Below are positions 56,160 through 64,000 of a stretch of 64,000 bases of DNA, in pieces. The notes beneath the pieces are model-generated. The model worked only from the letters and a program-made list of their open reading frames with translations, was not told where the DNA came from and made no database searches. How positions within the stretch are numbered: the first letter of the stretch is position 1; every line of letters starts with the position of its first letter. The translations under genes and the position numbers were made by a program. This stretch comes from Geminicoccaceae bacterium (GTDB taxonomy: Bacteria > Pseudomonadota > Alphaproteobacteria > Geminicoccales > Geminicoccaceae): the NCBI GenBank assembly GCA_028279345.1, contig JANQNY010000080.1, forward strand, positions 41,098-105,097. Reading direction: 5' to 3'.

Positions 56160-57335
56160 CTAAACAAGAAAGCCATAGATTGTATTAGCCGTCTGGCGCA
56201 CTATTCCGCCCCAATAGATCTTTGCGAGATGTGTTGGCGCGAATGTTACGCAAATGATGACTACGGCTAGAATATAATTTGCATTTGCTAATTTAGCACA
56301 TCTAATTTTCTTTGCACTTATTGCTATCGCAAAAATCATGAAGCTGCAATACGTACTGATACTTATCCAACGTCCCCAATCAATTGCAATAAAATACAAT
56401 GGAGAGATTAACAAAACTGGCATAATAGTTATTAGAGTCGCCATTAATTTATTATTAGCTAAGTAAATTAAGTAAAAAAATGGGAGAAGAGGAAGCAACT
56501 GTGACATCAATAGATGAGAAAAATTCGCGAAAGACGCTTGAGTGGCAACAGCATTAAAAGCGTATCTCAGGTCGTATTCTAGCCATTTAATTGCACCTTC
56601 ACACATATGAAATTGCAACCCTCTTTCAATCAAAGGCTGGCAAACTAACATAGAATCGGAAACATCAGGTTGACCAATTGCTATAAGAAATACCAGCACA
56701 GATATGATAGTTGTGAGGATAAGTGCTATACCAATAGAATAGGCCTCGCGTATCGCTGGATCAGCTAGAAGAAACATAAAAACTAAAACTGGCAAACAAA
56801 GGAGCATTGCTTCATGCGAGGCGACTGTAAAAATGAAAAAAGCTAGAGATAAAACCACTTTACTATAGTTATGCTGGATGATACCCAACGCGAACATGCC
56901 AATAGCAACGAACACTAACAACTCTTTTCGTACAGCACCATGATGGTCTACAGGCCAAATGAAAACAAACATGGCGGGAGAAAATACAAGAACTAGCAGT
57001 AGAAAATCATTGACTAAATGTATGATCCTAAGCATTAGGTAGAAAAGCAAGGTGACAAGCATAATTTGACTTATAATGACTAGAGTAAGTGGATCAATTT
57101 GCGTAAAATCAGAGAGCCATAGGAATAAATCGCCGGTTATGCCCCGCCGTATCGTCCCGTTTTGAGAATTGATCAACCAATCGCCTTGCTTAAATGTATG
57201 TCCGCCAGATGTATAGTCGACGTAAAGTTGCCGAACTAAATGTAAATAGGAAATAAGAAAAACAATATAGATAACCGTTCGTAGAAATTGAGTGCGCAGA
57301 AACGGCAGCGCCACGGAAATTGATTGAGCATGCAT
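56160..57335 (-). CDS. polytopic membrane protein, AT-rich, unknown
   Basis: Protein of 391 residues with about ten hydrophobic helices. The first extracytoplasmic loop has GDWLINSQNGTIRRGITGDLFLWLSDF, an N-S-x-x-G-x-x-R-R-G motif that recalls polymerase or glycosyltransferase-like proteins of surface polysaccharides, but no family is assigned. Base composition is much more AT-rich than the flanks, and an IS3 remnant lies beside it, so it was probably acquired by transfer. ATG 57335 (MHAQSISV) is chosen; the frame upstream is GC-rich and looks non-coding. Confidence 0.7.
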   Translation of the reverse strand: MHAQSISVALPFLRTQFLRTVIYIVFLISYLHLVRQLYVDYTSGGHTFKQGDWLINSQNGTIRRGITGDLFLWLSDFTQIDPLTLVIISQIMLVTLLFYLMLRIIHLVNDFLLLVLVFSPAMFVFIWPVDHHGAVRKELLVFVAIGMFALGIIQHNYSKVVLSLAFFIFTVASHEAMLLCLPVLVFMFLLADPAIREAYSIGIALILTTIISVLVFLIAIGQPDVSDSMLVCQPLIERGLQFHMCEGAIKWLEYDLRYAFNAVATQASFANFSHLLMSQLLPLLPFFYLIYLANNKLMATLITIMPVLLISPLYFIAIDWGRWISISTYCSFMIFAIAISAKKIRCAKLANANYILAVVIICVTFAPTHLAKIYWGGIVRQTANTIYGFLV

Positions 57336-57531
57336 TGTGTAATCTGTGTCCGTTGGGGTGCTTGCTAGCGGTACGCGCTGGTGGTGGGTCCGTCGAGCAA
57401 GAGTTGGGCGGTAGGGATTGCAAGCAGCCTTTCGGCTGTTTGCACCGTTTCGTCTTCGTATTGCTCCAGTGATGGTTCCGGCCCAGCCGGGGATCTGAAG
57501 CGGACGATCGCAGCACCGCACGACCCGCATC
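57336..57531. other. gap upstream of the AT-rich membrane gene
   Basis: This is the border between AT-rich and GC-rich DNA and should hold the promoter of the membrane gene. No RNA gene or repeat is recognised. Confidence 0.3.
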
Positions 57532-57879
57532 TCAACCGCCATCATTGCACAGGAAGCAGGCTAGCGGGCGGCTCTCATGACCGGCGTCGGCGGCAATCGC
57601 GCGGATTGTCGACCATACGGAGGCGGGGACGTAGACTTGCGCTCGCCCGCTACAGGCCGAAGGCGGTCCCGCCGCGTAGCCGCCTGCCTGCTGCGAACGC
57701 GCATGTGGAGCGGCGGCATCGACGCCGCTGGCGGCCTCCGGAGAAGCTGAGGCGCCTGCGTACATGGGCCACGCGCACCGCGCCAATGCGCTCGCTATGC
57801 AGGAGGTTCCAACTGCGAGGAGAACGAGGCATTGTCGGTCGCGGCGCTTGCGCGTTGGCGTGGAGATAAGGATGACCAT
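57532..57879 (-). CDS. possible small exported protein
   Basis: An ORF of 115 residues begins with a signal-like segment (RQCLVLLAVGTSCIASALA) and continues with a Ser/Ala-rich exported-looking part (ASPEAASGVDAAAPHARSQQ; AQVYVPASVWSTIRAIAADAG). The ATG at 57879 overlaps the start of the adaptor gene on the opposite strand by eight bases and has no good ribosome site, so it may be a chance frame in GC-rich DNA. Confidence 0.25.
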   Translation of the reverse strand: MVILISTPTRKRRDRQCLVLLAVGTSCIASALARCAWPMYAGASASPEAASGVDAAAPHARSQQAGGYAAGPPSACSGRAQVYVPASVWSTIRAIAADAGHESRPLACFLCNDGG

Positions 57880-59059
57880 TCGCTCTGATTGGCCAGCGTG
57901 GATGCGGCGCCCGGCGCAAGCGCTGCTCGGCCTAGCGCTGCTGCTCGCCGCCTGCGATGACGGCGGGACCCAAGCCCAGCAGCAGACGGCGTCACCAGCA
58001 CCGAAGGTGGAGGTCGCGGAGGCCACGTCCGCCCAGATCCCGCTCACGCGCGCGTTCGTCGGCACGACGGCGGCGATCAAGCTCGTCGAGGTCCGCGCCA
58101 AGGTGCAAGGCTATCTCGAGGAGCGCCGCTTCACCGAAGGCGCCGACGTGAAGAAGGGCGATGTGCTGTTCGTCATCGATCAGCGGCCCTTCCAGGCCGA
58201 GGTCGAAAGGAGCAAGGGCGATCTGGAGCACAACCAGGCGCAACTCACCTTCGCCCAACAGCAGCTCGACCGGTATGGCAAGCTCGAGGCGGACAGCTTC
58301 GCGTCGGTGCAGCGGCTCGAATCGGTGCAGAGCGACGCGTTGCAAGCAGCGGGCGACGTCACGGCGAGCCAGGCAGCACTCAGGAACGCCCAGCTCGACC
58401 TCGAATACTCGACCATCACCGCACCGATCGACGGCCGCATCGGCAACACGCTGGTCAACATCGGCAATCTGGTAAGTGCGGAGAACACGCTCTTGACGAC
58501 GCTGGTCCAGCTCGACCCGCTCTACGTCTATTTCAGCCCGAGCGAGGCGGCCTACCAGGAAATGGTGCCCTATCAGGCCAAAGCGCCGCTGCCGGTCTCG
58601 ATCGTGCTGGCGACGGGCGCTGCCTACCCTCACACCGGCACGATCGACTTCGTCGACAATCAGGTCGATGCCGGCACCGGAACGATCCTGATGCGCGCGG
58701 TCGTCCCGAACCCGGACAAGGCCCAGCGACCCGGCCAGTACGTCCAGGTGCAGGTCACGCTGACGGACCAACACCAGGCGATCCTCGTGCCGGCGCAAGC
58801 TGTGGCGCTGGACGAGGCGGGCCATTACCTCTTCGTCGTCGACAAGGACGACAAGGTCGAGCGCCGGAACGTCAAGCTCGGCCCACTGCACCAGGGCAGC
58901 TACGTCGTCGATGAAGGGGTCAAGGCCGGCGATCGGGTGGTCGTCAGCGGGCTTCAGAAGATCCGTGGCGGTGAGCAGGTGGAGGTCACCCAGGCCGCGA
59001 CCGCAGGTGCTCAAGGCACGAAGACGGGCGCGTCAGGCCAACAGTCCGCAACGCAGTAG
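57872..59059 (+). CDS. RND periplasmic adaptor lipoprotein
   Basis: Protein of 395 residues with a lipoprotein signal (ALLGLALLLAAC, lipid Cys28). Adaptor features: LVEVRAKVQGYLEERRFTEGADVKKGDVLFVIDQRPF, a helical hairpin (HNQAQLTFAQQQLDRYGKLEADSFASVQRLE), STITAPIDGRIGNTLVNIGNLV, and a C-terminal beta domain with SGLQKIRGGEQVEV. It is the MFP type that serves AcrAB-like pumps. ATG 57872 follows GGAG closely. Its likely pump gene is the convergent gene to the right, eight bases from its stop. Confidence 0.9.
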   Translation: MTIRSDWPAWMRRPAQALLGLALLLAACDDGGTQAQQQTASPAPKVEVAEATSAQIPLTRAFVGTTAAIKLVEVRAKVQGYLEERRFTEGADVKKGDVLFVIDQRPFQAEVERSKGDLEHNQAQLTFAQQQLDRYGKLEADSFASVQRLESVQSDALQAAGDVTASQAALRNAQLDLEYSTITAPIDGRIGNTLVNIGNLVSAENTLLTTLVQLDPLYVYFSPSEAAYQEMVPYQAKAPLPVSIVLATGAAYPHTGTIDFVDNQVDAGTGTILMRAVVPNPDKAQRPGQYVQVQVTLTDQHQAILVPAQAVALDEAGHYLFVVDKDDKVERRNVKLGPLHQGSYVVDEGVKAGDRVVVSGLQKIRGGEQVEVTQAATAGAQGTKTGASGQQSATQ

Positions 59060-59067
59060 GCGATCGG

Positions 59068-62000
59068 TCAGGCAGCCGGCACGCGATCGCCCCTGTCCCG
59101 CAGCCGTTCGATCAGCACATAGAAGACCGGCACGACGAACAGGCTCAGCACGGTCGCGGCGAACATGCCGCCGAACACGGCGGTGCCGAGCGAGTGGCGG
59201 GCGGCCTCACCAGCGCCGGTGCTGAACACCAGAGGCGCCACGCCGAAGATGAAGGCGAAGGCGGTCATCAGGATCGGCCGCAGCCGGATGCGGGCGGCTT
59301 CCATCGCGGCCATCTCGATCGAGAGGCCCTCCGCGCGCCGCCGGCGGGCGAACTCGACGATGAGGATGGCGTTCTTGCTCGCGAGCCCGATCAGCATGAT
59401 GAGGCCGATCTGGCAGTAGATGTCGTTCTCCAGCCCGCGGAAGGCCTGCGCGCCGAGCGCGCCGAGCATGGCGAGGGGCACCGCCAGGATGACCATGAAC
59501 GGCATCGACCAGCTCTCGAATTGCGCGGCAAGGCACAAGAAGACGAAGACGAGCGCCAGCGCGAAGATATAGGGCAGCACATTGCCCGCCTGGATCTGTT
59601 GGTAGGCGGTGCCGGTCCAAGCGTAGCCCATCGTCTGGGGCAGCACGTCTGCCGCCACCTCTTCCATGGCCTGGATCGCCTGGCTGGAGCTGAAGCCCGG
59701 CGCCGCTGCGCCGTTGATCGGCGCCGAGCGGTAGAGGTTGTAGTGCGTGATATTTCGGGCCCCCACCTCGGGGTGCAGGGTGACGAGCCCGCTCAACGGG
59801 ATCATGTCGCCGGCGACGTTCCGCACGTAGATCTTCGAGACGTCCTCGACGGTCGCGCGAGCGTCGGCCTCGGCCTGCACATAGACCCGGAAGACCCGAC
59901 CGAACTTGTTGAAATCATTGACATAGTAGGCGCCGAGATAGGTCTGTAGCGCGGTGAAGACCTGGTCGACCGAGACGCCCTCGCTGAGCGCCTTGGTGCG
60001 GTTGAGATCGATCCGGTAGGTCGGCGTCTGGGCCGAGAAGGTCGTGAACAGGCCGGCGAGCTCGGGCCGTTCGGAGGCGGCCGCGATGAACGCCGTCGAA
60101 GCCCTCTCGAGGTCCGCCAGGGACCCGCCCGAATAGTCCTGCAGCTCGAACTCGAAGCCGCCCGTGGCGCTGAGGCCGGGGATCGCCGGCGGGTTGACGG
60201 CGACAACCACCGCGTCGGGGATTTGCGCGAACTGGGCATTCACGGAGGGCAGGATGTGGGTCAGGAGCTGCTCGTCGGCACTCTGGCGCTCGGACCATGG
60301 CTTCAGCACCGGAAAGAGGGTGCCGACATTGGGCGCCGAGTTCGAGTTGAGCAGGCTGAACCCACCGAAGGTGACCACATGCTCCATGCCGGGCGTGTCC
60401 ATCAGGACCTGCTCGACGCGGTCCACGATCTGCTGCGTGCGCTGCAGCGACGTGCCTTCGGGCGCCTGCACGAAGACGATGAAATAGCCCTGGTCCTCCG
60501 CCGGCACGAAGCCGGTCGGCACCGTCCTGAAGAGATAGAAGGTGCCGACGAGCGCCAGCACGAAGAGGGCGAGGATGACGTACCAGTGCCGTGCCAGAAC
60601 ACCGACGAGCCACTCATAGCCGTGGGTGAGGCGGGTGAAGCCGGCATCGAAGCGGCGCGCGAGCCCACCCTCCTTCTTGCCTTCGGCGCGCAGCAGAACG
60701 CCGCAGAGCGCCGGGCTCAGCGTCAGCGAGTTGAAGGCCGAGATACCGACGGCAAAGGCAATGGTAAGCGCAAACTGCTCGTAGAGCCTGCCGGTGATGC
60801 CGGGCGTGAAGGCGACGGGGACAAACACCGCCATGAGCACCAGCGAGGTGGCGACGATGGGTGCCGTCACCTGCTTCATGGCATTGGCGGCGGCGACGTG
60901 CGGGTCGGTGGTCTCGCTCTCCAGATGGCGCGCGACGTTCTCGACGACGACGATGGCATCGTCGACGACGAGGCCCACGGCGAGGACCATGCCGAAGAGC
61001 GTCAGCGTGTTGATCGAGAACCCCAGCGCCAGCAACGCGGCGAGCGTACCGATCAGGCAAACGGGAATGGTGATTACGGGAATGAGGGTGGTCCGCACCC
61101 CATGCAGAAAGACGAAGATGACGAGGACGACCAGGCCGATGGCGATGGCGAGGGTGGTCAGCACCTCTCTGATGGACGCCCGCACGAAGCGGGTCGTGTC
61201 GTAGATGATCTCGTATTCCAGGCCTTCGGGAAACCGCTCGGCGAGCCGGTCCATATCCGCCACGACGCGGTTCGCCAGCTCGATCGAGTTGGCGTCGGCC
61301 AGCTGCAGCAGTCCCAACGGCAGGGCGGGCTCACCGCTGAGATTGGCGTTCTCATCGTAGAGTTCCGCCCCCAACTCGACGCGACCGAGATCGCTGATCC
61401 GGACGATCCTGCCGTCTGGCTCGGCACGCACGATGATGTTCGCGAACTCCTCGACGGTTTCCAGCCGGCCCAACGTGGTCAACGTGAACTGGAACATTTG
61501 TCCGTCGGGCGCCGGCGGCTGGCCCAACGATCCAGCCGCCACGACCTGGTTCTGCTCCGAGATCGCATCGGCCACATCCTCGGCGGTCACACCGAGGCTC
61601 GCCATCTTCGCGGGGTCGAGCCAGATTCGCATGGCGAACTTGCGGTCGCCAAACATGATGACCTCGCCGATTCCGGGAATTCGGCTGAGGACATCAAGCA
61701 CATGAATGTTGATGTAGTTGCTGATGAATAGAGGATCGTAGCTTCGGTCGGGTGAATACAGAGCAGGAACGATGGTAAGGTCGGTCGACTGTTTCGAGAC
61801 GGTGATGCCGGCCTGAACGACCTCCTCCGGCAGCTGCGACTCGGCGACTTGAACGCGGTTCTGCACGTCGACGGCGGCGATATCGAGGTTGTAGCCGATC
61901 TCGAATGTCACGGTGATCGATGCCGTGCCGTCATCGGCACTCACGGAGGACATGTAGACCATGCCCTCGACGCCGTTGATCTGCTCTTCCAACGGTGTGG

Positions 62001-62259
62001 TGACGCTCGCTTCGACCACGCTGGCATTGGCGCCGGTAAAGGTGGCCGAGACCACCACGGTAGGCGGCGCGATGGGTGGGAACTGACCGATGGGGAGGAA
62101 GGGCAGGGAGACCGCGCCCACCAGCACGATCACGATCGCCAGGACCGTCGCGAAGACCGGCCGATGGATGAAGAAATCGCTCAACAAGGCGGATGCCCCC
62201 CAACGCGCCGCTTGGCGCGCGTCCATCGCCTCGTCGAGGATCGCCTGCTGCCGGAGCAT
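59068..62259 (-). CDS. RND efflux pump (HAE1 family), second
   Basis: Full-length AcrB-like pump of 1063 residues: SDFFIHRPVFATVLAIVIVLVGAVSLPFLPIGQFP, proton-relay aspartates in [22 protein letters not shown] (helix 4), FVPAEDQGYFIVFVQAPEGTSLQRT in the second porter domain and IGLIMLIGLASKNAILIVEFA near the end. The true start may be closer to SDFFIHRP (residues 1-25 are extra). It points toward its adaptor gene instead of following it, an uncommon arrangement, so the two need separate promoters. Confidence 0.92.
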   Translation of the reverse strand: MLRQQAILDEAMDARQAARWGASALLSDFFIHRPVFATVLAIVIVLVGAVSLPFLPIGQFPPIAPPTVVVSATFTGANASVVEASVTTPLEEQINGVEGMVYMSSVSADDGTASITVTFEIGYNLDIAAVDVQNRVQVAESQLPEEVVQAGITVSKQSTDLTIVPALYSPDRSYDPLFISNYINIHVLDVLSRIPGIGEVIMFGDRKFAMRIWLDPAKMASLGVTAEDVADAISEQNQVVAAGSLGQPPAPDGQMFQFTLTTLGRLETVEEFANIIVRAEPDGRIVRISDLGRVELGAELYDENANLSGEPALPLGLLQLADANSIELANRVVADMDRLAERFPEGLEYEIIYDTTRFVRASIREVLTTLAIAIGLVVLVIFVFLHGVRTTLIPVITIPVCLIGTLAALLALGFSINTLTLFGMVLAVGLVVDDAIVVVENVARHLESETTDPHVAAANAMKQVTAPIVATSLVLMAVFVPVAFTPGITGRLYEQFALTIAFAVGISAFNSLTLSPALCGVLLRAEGKKEGGLARRFDAGFTRLTHGYEWLVGVLARHWYVILALFVLALVGTFYLFRTVPTGFVPAEDQGYFIVFVQAPEGTSLQRTQQIVDRVEQVLMDTPGMEHVVTFGGFSLLNSNSAPNVGTLFPVLKPWSERQSADEQLLTHILPSVNAQFAQIPDAVVVAVNPPAIPGLSATGGFEFELQDYSGGSLADLERASTAFIAAASERPELAGLFTTFSAQTPTYRIDLNRTKALSEGVSVDQVFTALQTYLGAYYVNDFNKFGRVFRVYVQAEADARATVEDVSKIYVRNVAGDMIPLSGLVTLHPEVGARNITHYNLYRSAPINGAAAPGFSSSQAIQAMEEVAADVLPQTMGYAWTGTAYQQIQAGNVLPYIFALALVFVFLCLAAQFESWSMPFMVILAVPLAMLGALGAQAFRGLENDIYCQIGLIMLIGLASKNAILIVEFARRRRAEGLSIEMAAMEAARIRLRPILMTAFAFIFGVAPLVFSTGAGEAARHSLGTAVFGGMFAATVLSLFVVPVFYVLIERLRDRGDRVPAA

Positions 62260-62887
62260 TCAGCCACTGAGCAGATCCGAGTTGTGCGGCTCGATGGCGC
62301 ACAAGGCGACGCCTTGATTTTGCTGGATCGCCAGATGGGATCAGAAATCATCGGATCGGCTCTGAGCAAAGGCTGAGACGAGGACAGTCGGCGGCTTGTC
62401 CTTGACGAATTATTTTCAATCCACGTTCCGAGCCATCCGGCGTCCACGTCCGCTCGCGTGCGCGCGAAGCGATCGACACAAACCTCGGCCTACGCTCCAG
62501 GCACGAGGTCACCGAAGCACGGTGACGATGCCCGCGCCAGTCTCCCTTCTGCCATGCCCCAAGCCGACGGGCACGGACGCCAGATCGACGCTTCTCGCGC
62601 GATGGGCGGGGTACGCGGAGCGCCGATCAAAGGGTGGCGAGCCAGATGCGGTCGTCTCTCGCGCGTCCAAGCGATCATGTCGGCAAAGCGCCTGGTCGAT
62701 GACCGCGCTCGACGGCTGACGACCGCTGCCGTTGAGCGCACCGGACGCCGCCGCAGGCGCGCCGACCACCACACGCCGAGCACGTCGGCTGTGGGTAAGC
62801 GGGTTGGCACGCATCGTCTTTTCTGCCAATTGTTGCGCAGTGCAGCATAGACATAGGGCGGATGCCCGCGGCTCGGGGGTTCAGGTT
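62260..62887. other. long gap upstream of the MaoC gene
   Basis: 628 bases between the pump gene and the MaoC-like gene hold no supported gene, tRNA or repeat. Short open frames occur in both directions but show no protein character. Near the right end, TTGTTGCGCAGTGCAGCATA (62830-62849) is an imperfect TGC/GCA-rich palindrome 39-58 bases before the next start, a possible operator of PhaR type (inference). Confidence 0.35.
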
Positions 62888-63340
62888 TTGAACGAGTATG
62901 ACGGCTACTACATCGACGATCTGCAGCCGGGGATGTCGGCGATGTTCGGCAAGACCATCACGGATGCCGACATCCTGATGTTCTCGGGCGTTTCGGGCGA
63001 TACGAACCCGGTGCATCTCGACGAGGAGTTCGCCAGTTCCACCGCCTTCGAGGGGCGGATCGCACACGGCATCCTCATCGCGAGCCTGATCTCGACGGTG
63101 CTCGGCACCCGCATGCCAGGACCCGGCGCGGTCTACATCAGCCAGACCCTCCAGTTCAAAGCGCCGGTGCGCGCGGGCGACACCGTGCGGGCCAAGGTGA
63201 CCGTCAGCGACGTGGACGTCGAGAAGCGCCGCGCCACCTTCGAGACCGCTTGCTATATCGGCGACCGCGCGGTGGTGATGGGCGAGGCGAAGTTGCTGGT
63301 GCAGCGCCGTCCGCAGCCTGCGGAAGCGGCTGCCGGCTGA
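62888..63340 (+). CDS. MaoC-type (R)-enoyl-CoA hydratase
   Basis: Hotdog protein of 150 residues with the MaoC/PhaJ hydratase-2 motif: FSGVSGDTNPVHLDEEFASSTAFEGRIAHGILIASLISTVLG, holding the Asp-His catalytic pair, and PVRAGDTVRAKVTV. It hydrates crotonyl-type CoA esters to (R)-3-hydroxyacyl-CoA, used for polyhydroxyalkanoate or fatty-acid metabolism. No ATG fits: TTG 62888 (L/M-NEYDGYYIDDL) is the best start at the family's N terminus. It leads toward the DUF6489-like gene and mnmE. Confidence 0.85.
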   Translation: MNEYDGYYIDDLQPGMSAMFGKTITDADILMFSGVSGDTNPVHLDEEFASSTAFEGRIAHGILIASLISTVLGTRMPGPGAVYISQTLQFKAPVRAGDTVRAKVTVSDVDVEKRRATFETACYIGDRAVVMGEAKLLVQRRPQPAEAAAG

Positions 63341-63443
63341 GGCCTGAGGGCGGCCAGCGGGTGCCGGGCGCACGGCGGGTCTGGACGGGCCGCTAGACGG
63401 CCGCCGATAGTGCGGCCGTGGCACGCGACCAATGGGGGGCACC

Positions 63444-63725
63444 ATGAAGATCACCATCGAGGTCGATTGCTCGCCCGAAGAGGCGAGGGCCTTTTTGGGC
63501 CTCCCGGAGGTGCGGCCGCTGCAGGAGCGTCTGCTCACCGAGATGGAGGCGCGGATGGCCGACTATCTGCGCCACACCGACCCGCAGACGCTGGTCGATC
63601 AGTGGATGCCGTTCGGCGTGAAGGGGCTCGAGCAGTGGCAGTCCTTGTGGGTGCAGATGCTCAATACCGCGACCGGGATGGCGACGCGGTCGACCCCGGG
63701 CGGTGACGACGACGGAGCCCGCTGA
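63444..63725 (+). CDS. DUF6489-type small protein before mnmE
   Basis: Protein of 93 residues: MKITIEVDCSPEEARAFLGLPEVRPLQERLLTEMEARM, then MPFGVKGLEQWQSLWVQML. This small helical protein with a beta start is conserved directly upstream of mnmE in many Alphaproteobacteria, where its role is unknown. ATG 63444 follows a GGGGGG site. Its last 23 bases overlap the probable mnmE start (GTG 63703). Confidence 0.8.
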   Translation: MKITIEVDCSPEEARAFLGLPEVRPLQERLLTEMEARMADYLRHTDPQTLVDQWMPFGVKGLEQWQSLWVQMLNTATGMATRSTPGGDDDGAR

Positions 63726-63905
63726 GCCACCGACCCTCTATGCGCCGGCCACGGCGCCCGGCCGGGCGGCCATCGCCGTCGTGCGCGTCTCCGGGCCGCG
63801 GGCGTTCGCCGTTGCGCGTACGATCGCCGGTGACCTGCCCTCAGCCAGGCGCCTCGCCCATCGCCGCCTCACGCATCCGGACAGCGGTGCCGCGATCGAC
63901 GACGT
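63703..63905 (+). CDS. mnmE: MnmE N-terminal part, cut by a fold-back
   Basis: From GTG 63703 the frame reads PTLYAPATAPGRAAIAVVRVSGPRAFAVARTIAGDLPSARRLAHRRLTHPDSGAAIDD, the tetrahydrofolate-binding N-terminal domain of the tRNA wobble-uridine GTPase MnmE. From about 63896 the forward frame stops looking like MnmE; the next part of the gene (AALLVTFAAPRSFTGEDVV) is found on the reverse strand at 63959-63896. The gene is thus both partial and rearranged at the window edge. Start codon chosen by fit to the family; it overlaps the upstream gene. Confidence 0.8.
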
Positions 63906-64000
63906 CCTCGCCGGTGAAGCTCCGCGGCGCGGCGAAGGTCACCAGCAGCGCGGCGTCGGTCGCGGCACCGCTGTCCGGGTGCGTGAGGCGGGGATGGGGG
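63855..64000. repeat. inverted repeat of mnmE at the window end
   Basis: 63855-63895 and the reverse complement of 63960-64000 agree at 38 of 41 bases. The 64 bases between them, read on the minus strand, continue mnmE correctly. The two copies therefore form a fold-back of one gene segment, as produced by template switching or by misassembly at a contig end. Confidence 0.85.

Noticed and set aside
62458..62850. Possible genes in the gap before the MaoC-like gene
   Set aside because: Several overlapping short frames on both strands, all Arg/Pro/Ala-rich without conserved pattern or ribosome sites.

Overview
The window is high-GC, dense, almost intron-free bacterial DNA with Shine-Dalgarno starts, many 1-4 base stop/start overlaps (ATGA, GTGA) and a gene set typical of Alphaproteobacteria: hemE-hemJ-rho, ppsR (DUF299), maf-coaE-dnaQ, hslV-hslU, eukaryote-type NADP isocitrate dehydrogenase, a DUF6489-type gene directly before mnmE, DUF1150, and a fused malic enzyme/phosphotransacetylase. 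A free-living, probably Rhodospirillales-like organism fits best; the genus cannot be read from the sequence. The fold-back at the right edge suggests an assembled environmental or draft contig.

Region by region. 1-2600: end of a phenylacetate-type cluster (PaaG-like isomerase, PaaI thioesterase), a broken secreted-protein gene and an EVE protein. 2590-8200: phosphorus acquisition, with a phosphonate/phosphite ABC transporter (phnDCE1E2), a YbaN protein and a Tat-exported PhoD phosphatase. 8270-11150: an SDR coupled to two tandem DUF1810 genes, then a SatD/DUF3307-like pair preceded by two equally spaced inverted repeats. 11400-13200: a small coiled-coil protein and a Bcr/CflA drug exporter behind what looks like a leader-peptide attenuator. 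13200-22200: an ABC permease plus binding protein without ATPase, cupin, UbiH-like monooxygenase, DCC protein, CPA2 antiporter, peroxiredoxin with TetR regulator, and an anchored coiled-coil protein.

22230-36900 is the core housekeeping block: ppsR and hemE diverge around a 408-base gap that matches the Caulobacter/Rickettsia oriC locus; then hemJ, rho, a SYLF protein, NUDIX, maf, coaE, dnaQ, an MFS carrier, cupin, icd, hslVU and an AI-2E-type permease. Two copies of a long perfect-looking hairpin repeat lie at 28867 and 36909.

37000-49250: secreted protein, an MFP-RND efflux operon, an AT-rich island carrying an anti-phage-type dCTP/dCMP deaminase (AvcD-like) with a small downstream gene, an SDR-glyoxalase-ferredoxin operon, maeB and htpX. 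49400-57900 is accessory: a Tat-exported transthyretin-like protein, haem-type membrane protein, two alpha/beta hydrolases, a partial duplicate of the htpX 3' end, a three-gene unknown operon, an IS3-family wreck and an AT-rich polytopic membrane protein. 57870-64000: a second RND pump whose adaptor and pump genes are convergent, a MaoC hydratase, a DUF6489-like gene and the 5' part of mnmE, which folds back on itself as an inverted repeat before the window ends.
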